Assembly (NCBI RefSeq): GCF_900110205.1
Contig: NZ_FOCV01000026.1
Location: 1-64,000, forward strand
Direction: 5' to 3'
Length of the DNA: 64,000 nucleotides
Source: Rhizobium tibeticum
GTDB taxonomy: Bacteria; Pseudomonadota; Alphaproteobacteria; Rhizobiales; Rhizobiaceae
Both the position numbers and the translations under genes were made by a program. The notes under the pieces are model-generated. The model was not told where the DNA came from. It ran no database searches and worked only from the letters and a program-made list of their open reading frames with translations. Positions 24,054 to 31,477 of this stretch are shown here, one piece after another (the first letter of the stretch is position 1; each line of letters begins with the position of its first letter).

Positions 24054-25375
24054 TCCGCCCGCCGCCGGACGAGCATCGCCAGGAATACCCCGCGAACCAG
24101 CAGGAAGCCGTTCATCGCCAACCACAGGCCGTGGTTGGCAAAGAGCGGCACGAAAACGGCGAGCGCGACGAGGTAGCCGGCAAACGACATCAGCATGCGG
24201 TTGCGCATGTCCGTCGACCACGTGGCGCCGATGAACACCCCGTCCATCAGGAAGGCGAGGGCGCCGGTGAGGCCGGTGACGGCGGCCCAGGGCAGGTAGG
24301 TCTCGGCCGCCTGCTGGACTTCCGGCGATGTGGTCAGCACCGAAATCAGCCAGGGACCGGCCAGCAGGAAGAACACCGAGATGATGCCGGCAAGTCCGAA
24401 AGACCAGAGCGCCGACAGCTTCAGTCCGCGGTCGAAGGCCGGCCGGTAGCGTGCACCGATGGCACGTCCGGTGATCTGTTCGGCCGCGTTGGCAAGTCCG
24501 TCGAGATAATATCCCGAGAGCAGGAAGAAATTCATCAGCACGGCGTTGGCAGCAAGCGTCACCGCCCCGAAGCTGGTGCCGATCCGCGTCATCAGCGTGA
24601 AGGCGGCAAGCAGCACGAAGGTGCGGATCAGGATGTCGCGGTTCAATGCGAAGAGTTCGGCCAACTGATGCCGCGAGAAGGTCTCCGCACGTGTCGGTCG
24701 GTCGGCGCGGTCGAAGCTGCGGAGGACGATCAGCAGGCCGACGACTGCACCAGCCGTCTCGCCGACCATCGTGCCCCAGGCAACACCGGCGACACCCCAG
24801 TCGAGCCAAAGGCTCAGGTAAATGGCGAGCACGATGTTGGTGCCGTTGATGATCGTCTGCAGCAGGAGCCCGACACCGCCCTGGCCCCGGCCGAGCACGA
24901 AGCCGAGGATCGCGTAGTTGGCGAGCGCTGCCGGTGCGGCGAGAATGCGGATGGAGAAATAGGTGCTGGTCGCGGCCGCAACGGCGTTCTCCGGTCCCAT
25001 CAGCTTCAGCCCCGCTGCGAGAAGCAGCGGCGATAGACAGAGAAGCGCCACGCCGCAGCCGAGCGCCGAGATCAGCGCCCGCCAGAAAACGCCCTGCTCA
25101 GCATGCCGGTCGTGCCGCCCGAAGGCCTGGGCGGTCAGCCCGGTGGTGGAGGCGCGCAGGAAGTTGAAGCTGCCGAGGATCAGGTCGAACAGCATCGCCC
25201 CGATCGCAAGCCCCGCGAGCGCGTCCGGCTGGCCCGTATGCCCGACGACGCCGGTGCCGACGAGACCGAGCAGCGGCGTGGTGATGAAGCCGAGCGTCAT
25301 CGGAATCGCGATCGAGAGCACCAGCCGGTGCGTGACGTCGAATGCCAGCCTGTTTTCGTGACCGTGAGTATCCAT
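24029..25375 (-). CDS. MATE-family efflux transporter (DinF type)
   Basis: I start at the ATG read from 25375 (MDTHGHENRLAF, 448 residues). About twelve hydrophobic segments in two homologous halves, with LSIAIPMTLGFITTPLLGLVGTGVVG at the start of the first and LAANAVLMNFFLLSGYYLDGLANAAEQ in the second, match the DinF branch of MATE exporters. These exchange Na+ or H+ for organic cations or other toxic compounds across the inner membrane. The 3' end overlaps pyrD by 25 bp, convergently. The CAP-domain gene lies about 30 bp upstream on the same strand and could be co-transcribed. Substrate unknown. Confidence 0.93.
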   Translation of the reverse strand: MDTHGHENRLAFDVTHRLVLSIAIPMTLGFITTPLLGLVGTGVVGHTGQPDALAGLAIGAMLFDLILGSFNFLRASTTGLTAQAFGRHDRHAEQGVFWRALISALGCGVALLCLSPLLLAAGLKLMGPENAVAAATSTYFSIRILAAPAALANYAILGFVLGRGQGGVGLLLQTIINGTNIVLAIYLSLWLDWGVAGVAWGTMVGETAGAVVGLLIVLRSFDRADRPTRAETFSRHQLAELFALNRDILIRTFVLLAAFTLMTRIGTSFGAVTLAANAVLMNFFLLSGYYLDGLANAAEQITGRAIGARYRPAFDRGLKLSALWSFGLAGIISVFFLLAGPWLISVLTTSPEVQQAAETYLPWAAVTGLTGALAFLMDGVFIGATWSTDMRNRMLMSFAGYLVALAVFVPLFANHGLWLAMNGFLLVRGVFLAMLVRRRADQTFRVAQ

Positions 25376-25406
25376 GCCTGCCTCTGAAAGCTGAGGCAGA
25401 ATCGCC

Positions 25407-25904
25407 TCAGCCGGAAAGCACCATTGCCCAGTAGGGCACGTTTCTGGAAGCGGAATTGTGGGCGACCGCAACGCCCAAACCATTATAGCGGCCGAGCATG
25501 TTCTCCAGATGGTGCGGCGAGTTGATCCAGGCGGTCACAACCGAGGGAACCGACTGCTGACCGGCCGCGATGTTTTCAGCGGCCGGCATCTGCACGCCGC
25601 TTGCCTTGACGCGCGGGGCAAAGCCGTCCCCGATGCCCATGACGTGCTTCATCTTGCCGGCAGATGCCATGCGCTTTGCCTGAAACATCGCCGCAGCCTT
25701 TGCCGCTGGATCAGCCGAGAGCGGCGGCAGCCCGTTCTTGCTGCGCAACTGGTTGACAAGCGGCAATGCGTCCGCCGTCTCGTCGTCGCCGTTCGAAGGA
25801 ATGGAGGATAGCGCGGGTGCCGTGGTGCAGCTGGCAACGCCAGCGATCAGTACAAGCCCAGACATGTGCAGCAGGCCGCGCCGCGAAAGGATGAGAGAAG
25901 TCAT
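25407..25904 (-). CDS. CAP/SCP-domain lipoprotein-like protein
   Basis: Start ATG read from 25904, directly after the DUF6460 stop. The 165-residue protein has a twin-arginine-like leader (SRRGLLHMSGLVLIAGVASC) ending in a lipobox-like VASC, then a CAP domain (about 45-165): LVNQLRSKNGLPPLSADPAAKAAAMFQAKRMAS, KMKHVMG, AENIAAG, VTAWINSPHHLENMLGR. Bacterial CAP proteins are secreted and their biochemical role is mostly unknown; many are envelope-associated. It probably lies in an operon with DUF6460 upstream. Confidence 0.85.
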   Translation of the reverse strand: MTSLILSRRGLLHMSGLVLIAGVASCTTAPALSSIPSNGDDETADALPLVNQLRSKNGLPPLSADPAAKAAAMFQAKRMASAGKMKHVMGIGDGFAPRVKASGVQMPAAENIAAGQQSVPSVVTAWINSPHHLENMLGRYNGLGVAVAHNSASRNVPYWAMVLSG

Positions 25905-25905
25905 A

Positions 25906-26172
25906 TTAGCGCCGATAGCTGAAGAGACGGATGAGAAGGAAGACGGGAATGACAATGGTCGCGCCAAGCAGCAGATAGTCGCCGACGCGTCCGAGAGCGG
26001 AAAAGCCGCGATGCCAGACCTCCAGAACGAAATTGCGGAAGCCGTAGATGAAATCGAGCGGCGCCCACCCGAACACGGCCATGATGAAGCCGACGATCAA
26101 CGATACGACCAAAAGCTTGACCAATGTGCGGCCGACGGAATCGCCGAGAAACTTGTTCACCTGATCGGACAT
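25906..26172 (-). CDS. DUF6460 small membrane protein
   Basis: Start ATG read from 26172 behind AGGAGATG, 88 residues. Two hydrophobic helices (LVKLLVVSLIVGFIMAVFGW and VGDYLLLGATIVIPVFLLIRLF) flank the family-typical segment DFIYGFRNFVLEVWHRGF, ending SYRR. This small inner-membrane family is common in Rhizobiales and has no known function (database entries sometimes call it 'integrase', which nothing here supports). The stop abuts the start of the CAP-domain gene, so the two are coupled. Confidence 0.82.
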   Translation of the reverse strand: MSDQVNKFLGDSVGRTLVKLLVVSLIVGFIMAVFGWAPLDFIYGFRNFVLEVWHRGFSALGRVGDYLLLGATIVIPVFLLIRLFSYRR

Positions 26173-26318
26173 GCGCCATCTCCTGTTTATCCCTGAAATA
26201 CGGGCGCGAATCGCTGCTCGCAAGCCTTTTTCAGGTCTGGCATCCTCGCCTCTGAAATAGGACTTGAGTTTTTTTGTGGCCGCAGCCAAATGCGGGCCGA
26301 TGCCAACAGGTCTTCACC

Positions 26319-27251
26319 ATGCAGTCCAACCAGCTCACTTCAGGCGACGTCATCGCCGACCGCCGTGCCGATTACGCCAAGATGCTCGACGAAAGCGGCG
26401 AGCCGCATGCCGCCGCCGAACTGATGGAGCAGGCGCTGGAGCTGGTACCGCACTGGGCCGCCGGCTGGTATCGCCTTGCCGGCTACCGCGAGAAATCAGG
26501 CAACACGGCCGGCGCGATCGAGGCCTACAGGCAGACCTTGGATGCGAGCCCGGACGATATTTTCGGTGCGGAGCTCAAGCTTGCTCTGCTCGGCGACGTC
26601 ACGACACCCGACCAGCCACCGAGCAGCTATGTCGAACGCCTGTTCGACGACTATGCGGATCGCTTCGAGACGTCGCTGGTGGAGAAATTGGACTACAGCG
26701 TTCCGGGCAAGCTTGCCGCACTCGTTGCCACGACTGGCAGGCACTATTTGCTGGCCGTGGATCTTGGCTGCGGCACCGGCCTGCTGGGGCCGGAGATCCG
26801 CGATCGCGTTGCGCGCCTCGAGGGCTTCGATCTGTCGCAGAACATGCTTGCCAAGGCGGCCGAAAAGCATGTCTACGATCACCTGCAACAGGCCGATCTG
26901 TCGTTGGCTCCGGAGGCCACGGGCCTCTTTGCGGAGTGTGCGAGGCACCGTGCCGACCTCGTCACGGCGGCTGACGTCCTGATGTATCTCGGTAATCTCG
27001 AGAGCGTGTTCGAGGCCGTTTCAGCGCTTGTCGTGCCGGGTGCCGATTTTGCATTTTCGGTCGAGGATGCCGGCGGAGACTATGGGTTCCATCTCGCGCC
27101 GTCGTTGCGCTACTCCCATTCCGAAGCTTACGTCCGCGCGCTCTGCGCCCGCTATGGCCTTGATGTCAGCGCCGTCAGCAAGACGGCCATTCGCAAAGAT
27201 GGCGCAAACATTATTTCAGGCATTCTGTTCCTTACGCATAAGGCGGTATAG
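26319..27251 (+). CDS. TPR-containing class I methyltransferase
   Basis: Start ATG 26319 (MQSNQLTSGD), 310 residues. The first 85 residues form TPR-like helices (DESGEPHAAAELMEQALELVPHWAAGWYRLAGYREKSGNTAGAIEAYRQTLDASP). After the FDDYADRFETSLVEKLDY motif comes a Rossmann methyltransferase domain with motif I LLAVDLGCGTGLLGPEIRD near residue 150 and VTAADVLMYLGNLE later. The architecture matches the 'TPR plus SAM-dependent methyltransferase' proteins of rhizobia, whose substrate is unknown; biotin-synthesis BioC-like enzymes have a similar core. Divergent from DUF6460. Confidence 0.88.
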   Translation: MQSNQLTSGDVIADRRADYAKMLDESGEPHAAAELMEQALELVPHWAAGWYRLAGYREKSGNTAGAIEAYRQTLDASPDDIFGAELKLALLGDVTTPDQPPSSYVERLFDDYADRFETSLVEKLDYSVPGKLAALVATTGRHYLLAVDLGCGTGLLGPEIRDRVARLEGFDLSQNMLAKAAEKHVYDHLQQADLSLAPEATGLFAECARHRADLVTAADVLMYLGNLESVFEAVSALVVPGADFAFSVEDAGGDYGFHLAPSLRYSHSEAYVRALCARYGLDVSAVSKTAIRKDGANIISGILFLTHKAV

Positions 27252-27469
27252 CGGAACGATTCTTGCGAAGTGATAATAGGTCAGTATTGCTTACTTATTT
27301 CGCTTGATTGCGGTGCAAAATCGCCTGATAACCCTACATCATTCGCCGCAGCACGGGGGCGCTCGCAAGAGCCCGAAAACGCTCGGCATCATTCATCATC
27401 CACGTTTTGTCCCGCTCGGGCCTTTCCCCGGGTGCGCTTGGACTCGTCTGCCGTTTGGGGATCAACGAC

Positions 27470-28105
27470 ATGGCACAGCTCTTCAATGCCCTCGGCTTCT
27501 GGAACACCAGTGCCACCCGCCATACCCCGATCGAGGACGTTCAGGGCATTTTTTCGGGCAGCCTCATTGCGGCATTAGGACTCTTCATGCTGGCCAGCGC
27601 CGGTCTGCTGACCGGCAGCACCGCCGGCATCGCGTTCCTGCTCCACTATGCCTTCGGCGTAAGCTTTGGTCTCGCCTTCTTCCTGCTCAACCTGCCGTTC
27701 TTCTATCTGTCGTGGACGCGGCTCGGCATGGCCTTCACGGTAAAAACCTTCATCGCCATCGGCCTGACGTCCGTCATGACCAGCCTGCAGCCGAAGGTGA
27801 TGGACATTTCGGCCATTCATCCTGCTTGGGCGGCCCTGCTCGGCGGTCTTTTGCTGGGGTTCGGCCTTCTGGCCCTCTACCGCCACCGCGCCAGCCTCGG
27901 CGGTGTCGGCATTCTCGGCATCTACATGCAAGAGCGTTTCGGCATCCGCGCGGGCCTTGTGCAGATGGCGATCGACCTCTGCGTGCTGGCCTCCGCCTTC
28001 TTCGTCACCACGCCGCCGGTGGTGTTTTATTCGGTTCTCGGCGCGGTGGTGTTGAACCTCTTCGTGGCCATCAACCACCGCGCCGATCGTTATATCGCGC
28101 TTTAG
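27470..28105 (+). CDS. YitT-family membrane protein
   Basis: Start ATG 27470 (MAQLFNALGFWN, 211 residues). Five to six hydrophobic segments beginning GIFSGSLIAALGLFMLASAGLLTGSTAGIAFLLHY, the YitT signature of a glycine-rich first hairpin, then FLLNLPFFYLSWTRLG and GLLLGFGLLALYRHRASLGGVGILGIYMQER. There is no C-terminal DUF2179 domain, so it is the short form. Function unknown; probably a transporter-like protein of the inner membrane. The stop overlaps the convergent gene by 4 bp. Confidence 0.88.
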   Translation: MAQLFNALGFWNTSATRHTPIEDVQGIFSGSLIAALGLFMLASAGLLTGSTAGIAFLLHYAFGVSFGLAFFLLNLPFFYLSWTRLGMAFTVKTFIAIGLTSVMTSLQPKVMDISAIHPAWAALLGGLLLGFGLLALYRHRASLGGVGILGIYMQERFGIRAGLVQMAIDLCVLASAFFVTTPPVVFYSVLGAVVLNLFVAINHRADRYIAL

Positions 28106-28563
28106 GCGGCCTGTGCCGGCTTGTCGATCGGGTGCTGTGACCGGAAGCCGACAGCGAGCCGGTTCCAGACGTTGATCGCGCCGATCGCCACCGTGATCTT
28201 GGTGATGGCTTCTTCCGTAAACTGCGCCTTCAGGGCTTCGAAATCGGCGTCCGGTGCGCCGGTTTCGGCGATGCGGGTGACTGCATCGACCCAGCCGAGC
28301 AGGGCGCGCTCCTTGGCGTCATAGACCGGCGATTCGCGCCAGACGCACATCAGGTTGATCCACTGCTCGCTCAGGCCGTCATGGCGGGCTTCCTTGACGT
28401 GCATGTCGACGCAATAGGCGCAGCCGTTGATCTGCGAGGCGCGAAGCTTGATCAGATGGATGAAGCGGCGCTCGAGCCCCGATCCCTGAACATATTGCTC
28501 CAGTGCGGCAACAGCCTTGTAAGCTTCCGGCGATGCCTTGGCGAAGTTGAAACGTGCTTGCAT
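28102..28563 (-). CDS. carboxymuconolactone-decarboxylase/AhpD-like protein
   Basis: A 153-residue helical protein of the AhpD-like superfamily with the redox motif CAYCVDMH (C48, C51, H55), characteristic of alkylhydroperoxidase cores, and the downstream ITVAIGAINVWNRLAVGFR helix. Such proteins use the vicinal cysteines in peroxide reduction or act as small thiol oxidoreductases. It lies 27 bp after the Rrf2 regulator gene on the same strand, so it is probably regulated by it and linked to redox or nitrosative stress. Natural substrate unknown. Confidence 0.9.
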   Translation of the reverse strand: MQARFNFAKASPEAYKAVAALEQYVQGSGLERRFIHLIKLRASQINGCAYCVDMHVKEARHDGLSEQWINLMCVWRESPVYDAKERALLGWVDAVTRIAETGAPDADFEALKAQFTEEAITKITVAIGAINVWNRLAVGFRSQHPIDKPAQAA

Positions 28564-28590
28564 GGTTCATTCTCCTTTGGGTTTTCCGGC

Positions 28591-29091
28591 TCAGCGAGCC
28601 GCTCTTCGTTCATTCATTTCAAGGAAGGCGCAGCCGCGGGCGGCGATCCCGCCGTCATCGTCAGCAGTCAGCTGCGCAAGGATGTCGGCGATGCTGGTCT
28701 TGGCGAGCTCGGCGCGGTAGGCGCGCTCGGCCCGTAGCATCGCCGCGCTGATCTGGCATGGCTTGGCGAAATAGCGTTGCGGTAGTTGGTTCGGTCCACG
28801 CTGGCGGATCTCGCTGCAACGGAAGGCCGGCTCCGGCCCTTCGACCGCAAGGACGATATCGAGGAGGCTGATGTCATCGGTCTGTTTCGCCAGCCGATAC
28901 CCGCCCTTCGGGCCCGGAATCGTATTTAGGATGCCGGCACCGGAGAGCGCCTGCAGGTGCTTCAGAAGATAGCTTGTCGAGACGCCGTGAAACACCGCAA
29001 GCGCGGCGGCCGAAAGCACTCCCCCTTCGGAAAGGCCGGCCAGCATAGCAACGCTGTGTATGGCCTGCTCGACGCCATCGCCCAATTTCAT
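28591..29091 (-). CDS. Rrf2-family transcriptional regulator
   Basis: A 166-residue winged-helix regulator: MKLGDGVEQAIHSVAMLAGL, LAVFHGVSTSYLLKHLQALSGAGILNTIPGPKGGYRLAK, then a dimerisation helix. Rrf2 proteins often carry an iron-sulfur cluster on three conserved cysteines; here C92 and C112 plus one near the C-terminus are visible, though the spacing differs from IscR/NsrR, so cluster binding is uncertain. It is the first gene of an operon with the AhpD-like protein and is divergent from a substrate-binding protein gene. Likely a redox-responsive repressor of its own operon. Confidence 0.9.
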   Translation of the reverse strand: MKLGDGVEQAIHSVAMLAGLSEGGVLSAAALAVFHGVSTSYLLKHLQALSGAGILNTIPGPKGGYRLAKQTDDISLLDIVLAVEGPEPAFRCSEIRQRGPNQLPQRYFAKPCQISAAMLRAERAYRAELAKTSIADILAQLTADDDGGIAARGCAFLEMNERRAAR

Positions 29092-29119
29092 CGGAATGCC
29101 TCCTCGATTCGTGGATAAA

Positions 29120-29159
29120 ATATATCTATGATTAGGCGATGCGTCAAGTCAAGATATAT
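29120..29159. promoter_or_regulatory. inverted repeat upstream of the Rrf2 gene
   Basis: ATATATCT (29120-29127) and AGATATAT (29152-29159) are exact inverted copies 24 bp apart in the AT-rich divergent promoter region. They may be half-sites of an operator for the Rrf2 protein; the wide spacing makes this tentative. Confidence 0.35.
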
Positions 29160-29268
29160 GAGCGAAATAAAATACACGGGGTGCGGTGCTGGTGCGGGGT
29201 TGTGAAGCGGCAAGGAACCGCTAAAGTCGGCTCTGTTGGGCAAAAACAATTCCAATAAGGGAACAGCA

Positions 29269-30024
29269 ATGAGAAAGACCATCTTCCTGGCGGCCGCTGC
29301 CTTGTTTGCGGCGACGCATCTCGCCTCCGCCGAGGACACAATCCGCATCGCAACGGAGGGCGCCTATCCTCCCTTCAATTACGTCGAATCCGACGGCAGC
29401 CTCAAGGGTCTCGACGTCGACATGGCCAATGCGCTCTGCGAGGAGATGAAGGCCAAATGCACGATCGTCGCACAGGACTGGGACGGCATCATTCCGGGGC
29501 TTCTGGCCAAGAAGTATGATGCCATCATCGCGTCGATGAGCATCACCGAGGAGCGCAAGAAGCAGATCGACTTCACGAACAAGTACTACACGACGCCGCT
29601 CGCGGTCGCCGTGCCGAAGGATAGCGCGCTGAAGGGCGTCAGCGTCGAGGACATGAAGGGCAAGGTCGTCGGCGCGCAGGCTTCGACCACGCAGGCCGAC
29701 TACGCCAACGACGTCTACGCGAAGGGCGGCGCCGAGGCGAAGATGTATCCGACGCAGGACGAGGCCGTCGCCGACCTCCAGAACGGCCGTATGGACGCGC
29801 TGATCTCCGACAAGTTTGTGGTGGTCGATTGGCTGAACAAGGCCGGCAAGGATTGCTGCAAGCTGCTCGGCGACGTGCCCGGGACCGAAACGCAGGCCGG
29901 CATCGGTATCCGTCAGGGCGAGACCGAGCTGAAGGAGCGCTTCAACAAGGCGATCGACGCGCTTGTCGCCAACGGGAAGTATCAGGAAATCACCAAGAAA
30001 TACTTCCCCTTCGACATCTACTGA
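29269..30024 (+). CDS. amino-acid-type ABC transporter substrate-binding protein
   Basis: Start ATG 29269 (MRKTIFLAAAALFAATHLASAED), 251 residues with a clear signal peptide cleaved after ASA. The fold is family-3: TIRIATEGAYPPFNYVESDGSLKGLDVDMANALCEEMKAKC, DWDGIIPGLLAKKYDAIIASMSITEERKKQIDFTNKYY, and GLxxRQGETELKERFNKAI. It most resembles lysine/arginine/ornithine or related basic and polar amino acid binders. The permease and ATPase are absent, but a hairpin and then a D-amino-acid-dehydrogenase-like gene follow, suggesting uptake and oxidation of one amino acid type. Confidence 0.92.
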   Translation: MRKTIFLAAAALFAATHLASAEDTIRIATEGAYPPFNYVESDGSLKGLDVDMANALCEEMKAKCTIVAQDWDGIIPGLLAKKYDAIIASMSITEERKKQIDFTNKYYTTPLAVAVPKDSALKGVSVEDMKGKVVGAQASTTQADYANDVYAKGGAEAKMYPTQDEAVADLQNGRMDALISDKFVVVDWLNKAGKDCCKLLGDVPGTETQAGIGIRQGETELKERFNKAIDALVANGKYQEITKKYFPFDIY

Positions 30025-30042
30025 TCGCTTGCCGATCCAATC

Positions 30043-30070
30043 GCGCGGAGGCCCACAGCCTCCGCGCCCT
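30043..30070 (+). terminator. hairpin between binding protein and flavoenzyme genes
   Basis: GCGCGGAGGC (30043-30052) pairs with GCCTCCGCGC (30058-30067) around CCACA, followed by CCTTTG. The perfect 10-bp stem right after the binding-protein stop should terminate or attenuate transcription, giving more binding protein than enzyme. Confidence 0.7.
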
Positions 30071-30087
30071 TTGACCAAGTCCATCCG

Positions 30088-31341
30088 ATGAAGACAGATA
30101 TCCTCGTTCTCGGTGCCGGCATTGTCGGCGTCAGTGCGGCCATTCATTTGCAGGATAGCGGCCGGTCCGTCATGCTTGCCGATCGCGGCGAGCCGGGCGG
30201 CGGCACCAGTTACGGCAATGCCGGGCTGATCGAGCGCTCCTCCGTTATTCCCTACGCCTTCCCGCGGCAGCTCGGCGCCATTGCCAAATATGCGCTGAAC
30301 GGTTCATCGGACGTGCGTTACGATCCGGCCTATCTGCCGCGCATCGCCGCATGGCTGGCGCGCTACTGGTGGCATTCCTCGCCGACCAATCTGGAGAAGG
30401 CGACGCGGGCGTTGCTGCCCTTGATCGAGGCCAGTGTCTCCGAGCATGACAAGCTGATTGCCCGCGCCGGTGCCTCCGAGCTCATCCGCGACCGAGGCTG
30501 GGTGTCGTTCTACAAGAATCCGCGCCGTTTCGAGGCCGCTCGTGCGGAGGCCGAAAGTCTGTCTGCCCATGGTCTGGCGATCCGCATTCTTGATGGAAGC
30601 GAGTTTCTGGCGCTGGAGCCCGCCTTTGCCGCAGCCGGCAGCCGCATCTCGGGCGGCGTGCACTGGCTTGACCCCAAGACCGTGACCGACCCGCAGGCGC
30701 TGACGGCTGCCTATGCGAAGCTTTTTGCGACGGGGGGCGGCCAGATCGTGCGCGCCGATGCCTCCACATTGCGCGAGGAGAAGAACGGCTGGTCGATCAC
30801 CACGGCCGAGGGCGAGATCATCGAAGCCGGCGAGATTGTCGTCGCCCTCGGCCCGCAATCGGGCCTGATCTTCCGCAAGCTCGGCTACCCCTTACCGCTG
30901 GCGATCAAGCGCGGTTATCACCGCCACTATGCGCAGCGCGAAGGTCAGCCACTTAGCCATTCGCTCGTCGACGAGGAGGCGGGCTACGTGCTGGCGCCGA
31001 TGGCGCGCGGCATCCGGCTGACGACGGGCATCGAATTCGCTGCGCCCGATGCGCCGCCGAATACCATCCAGCTACGCCGCGACGAGGCTCATGCCCGCGC
31101 GCTGTTCGCGCTCGGCGAGCCGGTGGAGGCGACGCCCTGGCTCGGTCTGCGGCCATGCTTGCCCGACATGCGGCCGGTGATCGGTCCAGCGCCACGCCAT
31201 CGCGGCCTCTGGTTTAATTTCGGCCACGCCCATCACGGCTTGACGCTCGGCCCCGCCAGCGGCCGGCTGCTGGCAGAGCAGATTTCCGGCAACGAGACCT
31301 TCGCCGATCCCAAGCCGTTCCATCCGCATCGCTTCCTCTAG
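30088..31341 (+). CDS. FAD-dependent amino-acid dehydrogenase (DadA-like)
   Basis: A 417-residue flavoenzyme of the DAO/DadA family. The FAD-binding motif is DILVLGAGIVGVSAAIHLQDSGRSVMLADRGEPGGGTSYGNAG. A substrate domain follows (about 95-330), and a C-terminal GLWFNFGHAHHGLTLGPASGRLLAEQI closes the flavin site. Family members oxidise D-amino acids at the inner membrane, passing electrons to quinones; others act on sarcosine, hydroxyproline isomers or glycine. Its position behind an amino-acid binding protein supports a catabolic role, for example D-amino acid or 4-hydroxyproline-type use. Substrate is not deducible. Confidence 0.9.
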   Translation: MKTDILVLGAGIVGVSAAIHLQDSGRSVMLADRGEPGGGTSYGNAGLIERSSVIPYAFPRQLGAIAKYALNGSSDVRYDPAYLPRIAAWLARYWWHSSPTNLEKATRALLPLIEASVSEHDKLIARAGASELIRDRGWVSFYKNPRRFEAARAEAESLSAHGLAIRILDGSEFLALEPAFAAAGSRISGGVHWLDPKTVTDPQALTAAYAKLFATGGGQIVRADASTLREEKNGWSITTAEGEIIEAGEIVVALGPQSGLIFRKLGYPLPLAIKRGYHRHYAQREGQPLSHSLVDEEAGYVLAPMARGIRLTTGIEFAAPDAPPNTIQLRRDEAHARALFALGEPVEATPWLGLRPCLPDMRPVIGPAPRHRGLWFNFGHAHHGLTLGPASGRLLAEQISGNETFADPKPFHPHRFL

Positions 31342-31386
31342 ATCAGGATGATTTAGGCCGATCGGGCCTAAGATCTGAATCCTGAT
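31342..31386. repeat. nested inverted repeat after the flavoenzyme gene
   Basis: ATCAGGAT (31342-31349) and ATCCTGAT (31379-31386) enclose a second stem, TTAGGCC with GGCCTAA, giving a cruciform-like 45-bp structure just behind the stop codon. No T-run follows, so I treat it as an intergenic palindromic repeat that may also act as an mRNA end-stabiliser. GGATTTAGGCCG recurs just downstream at 31392-31403. Confidence 0.55.
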
Positions 31387-31477
31387 AGCGCGGGATTTAG
31401 GCCGAAAACCGGTTACACGGCATCCCGCTCTAGATCCGCCATTCTATTTCGACGGTCGGTGCACTACCTTTAGCGCC

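Noticed and set aside
22959..24809. 616-codon open frame on the minus strand
   Set aside because: Antisense of pyrD and out of frame with the MATE gene; translation is arginine/proline-rich and has no recognisable domain.
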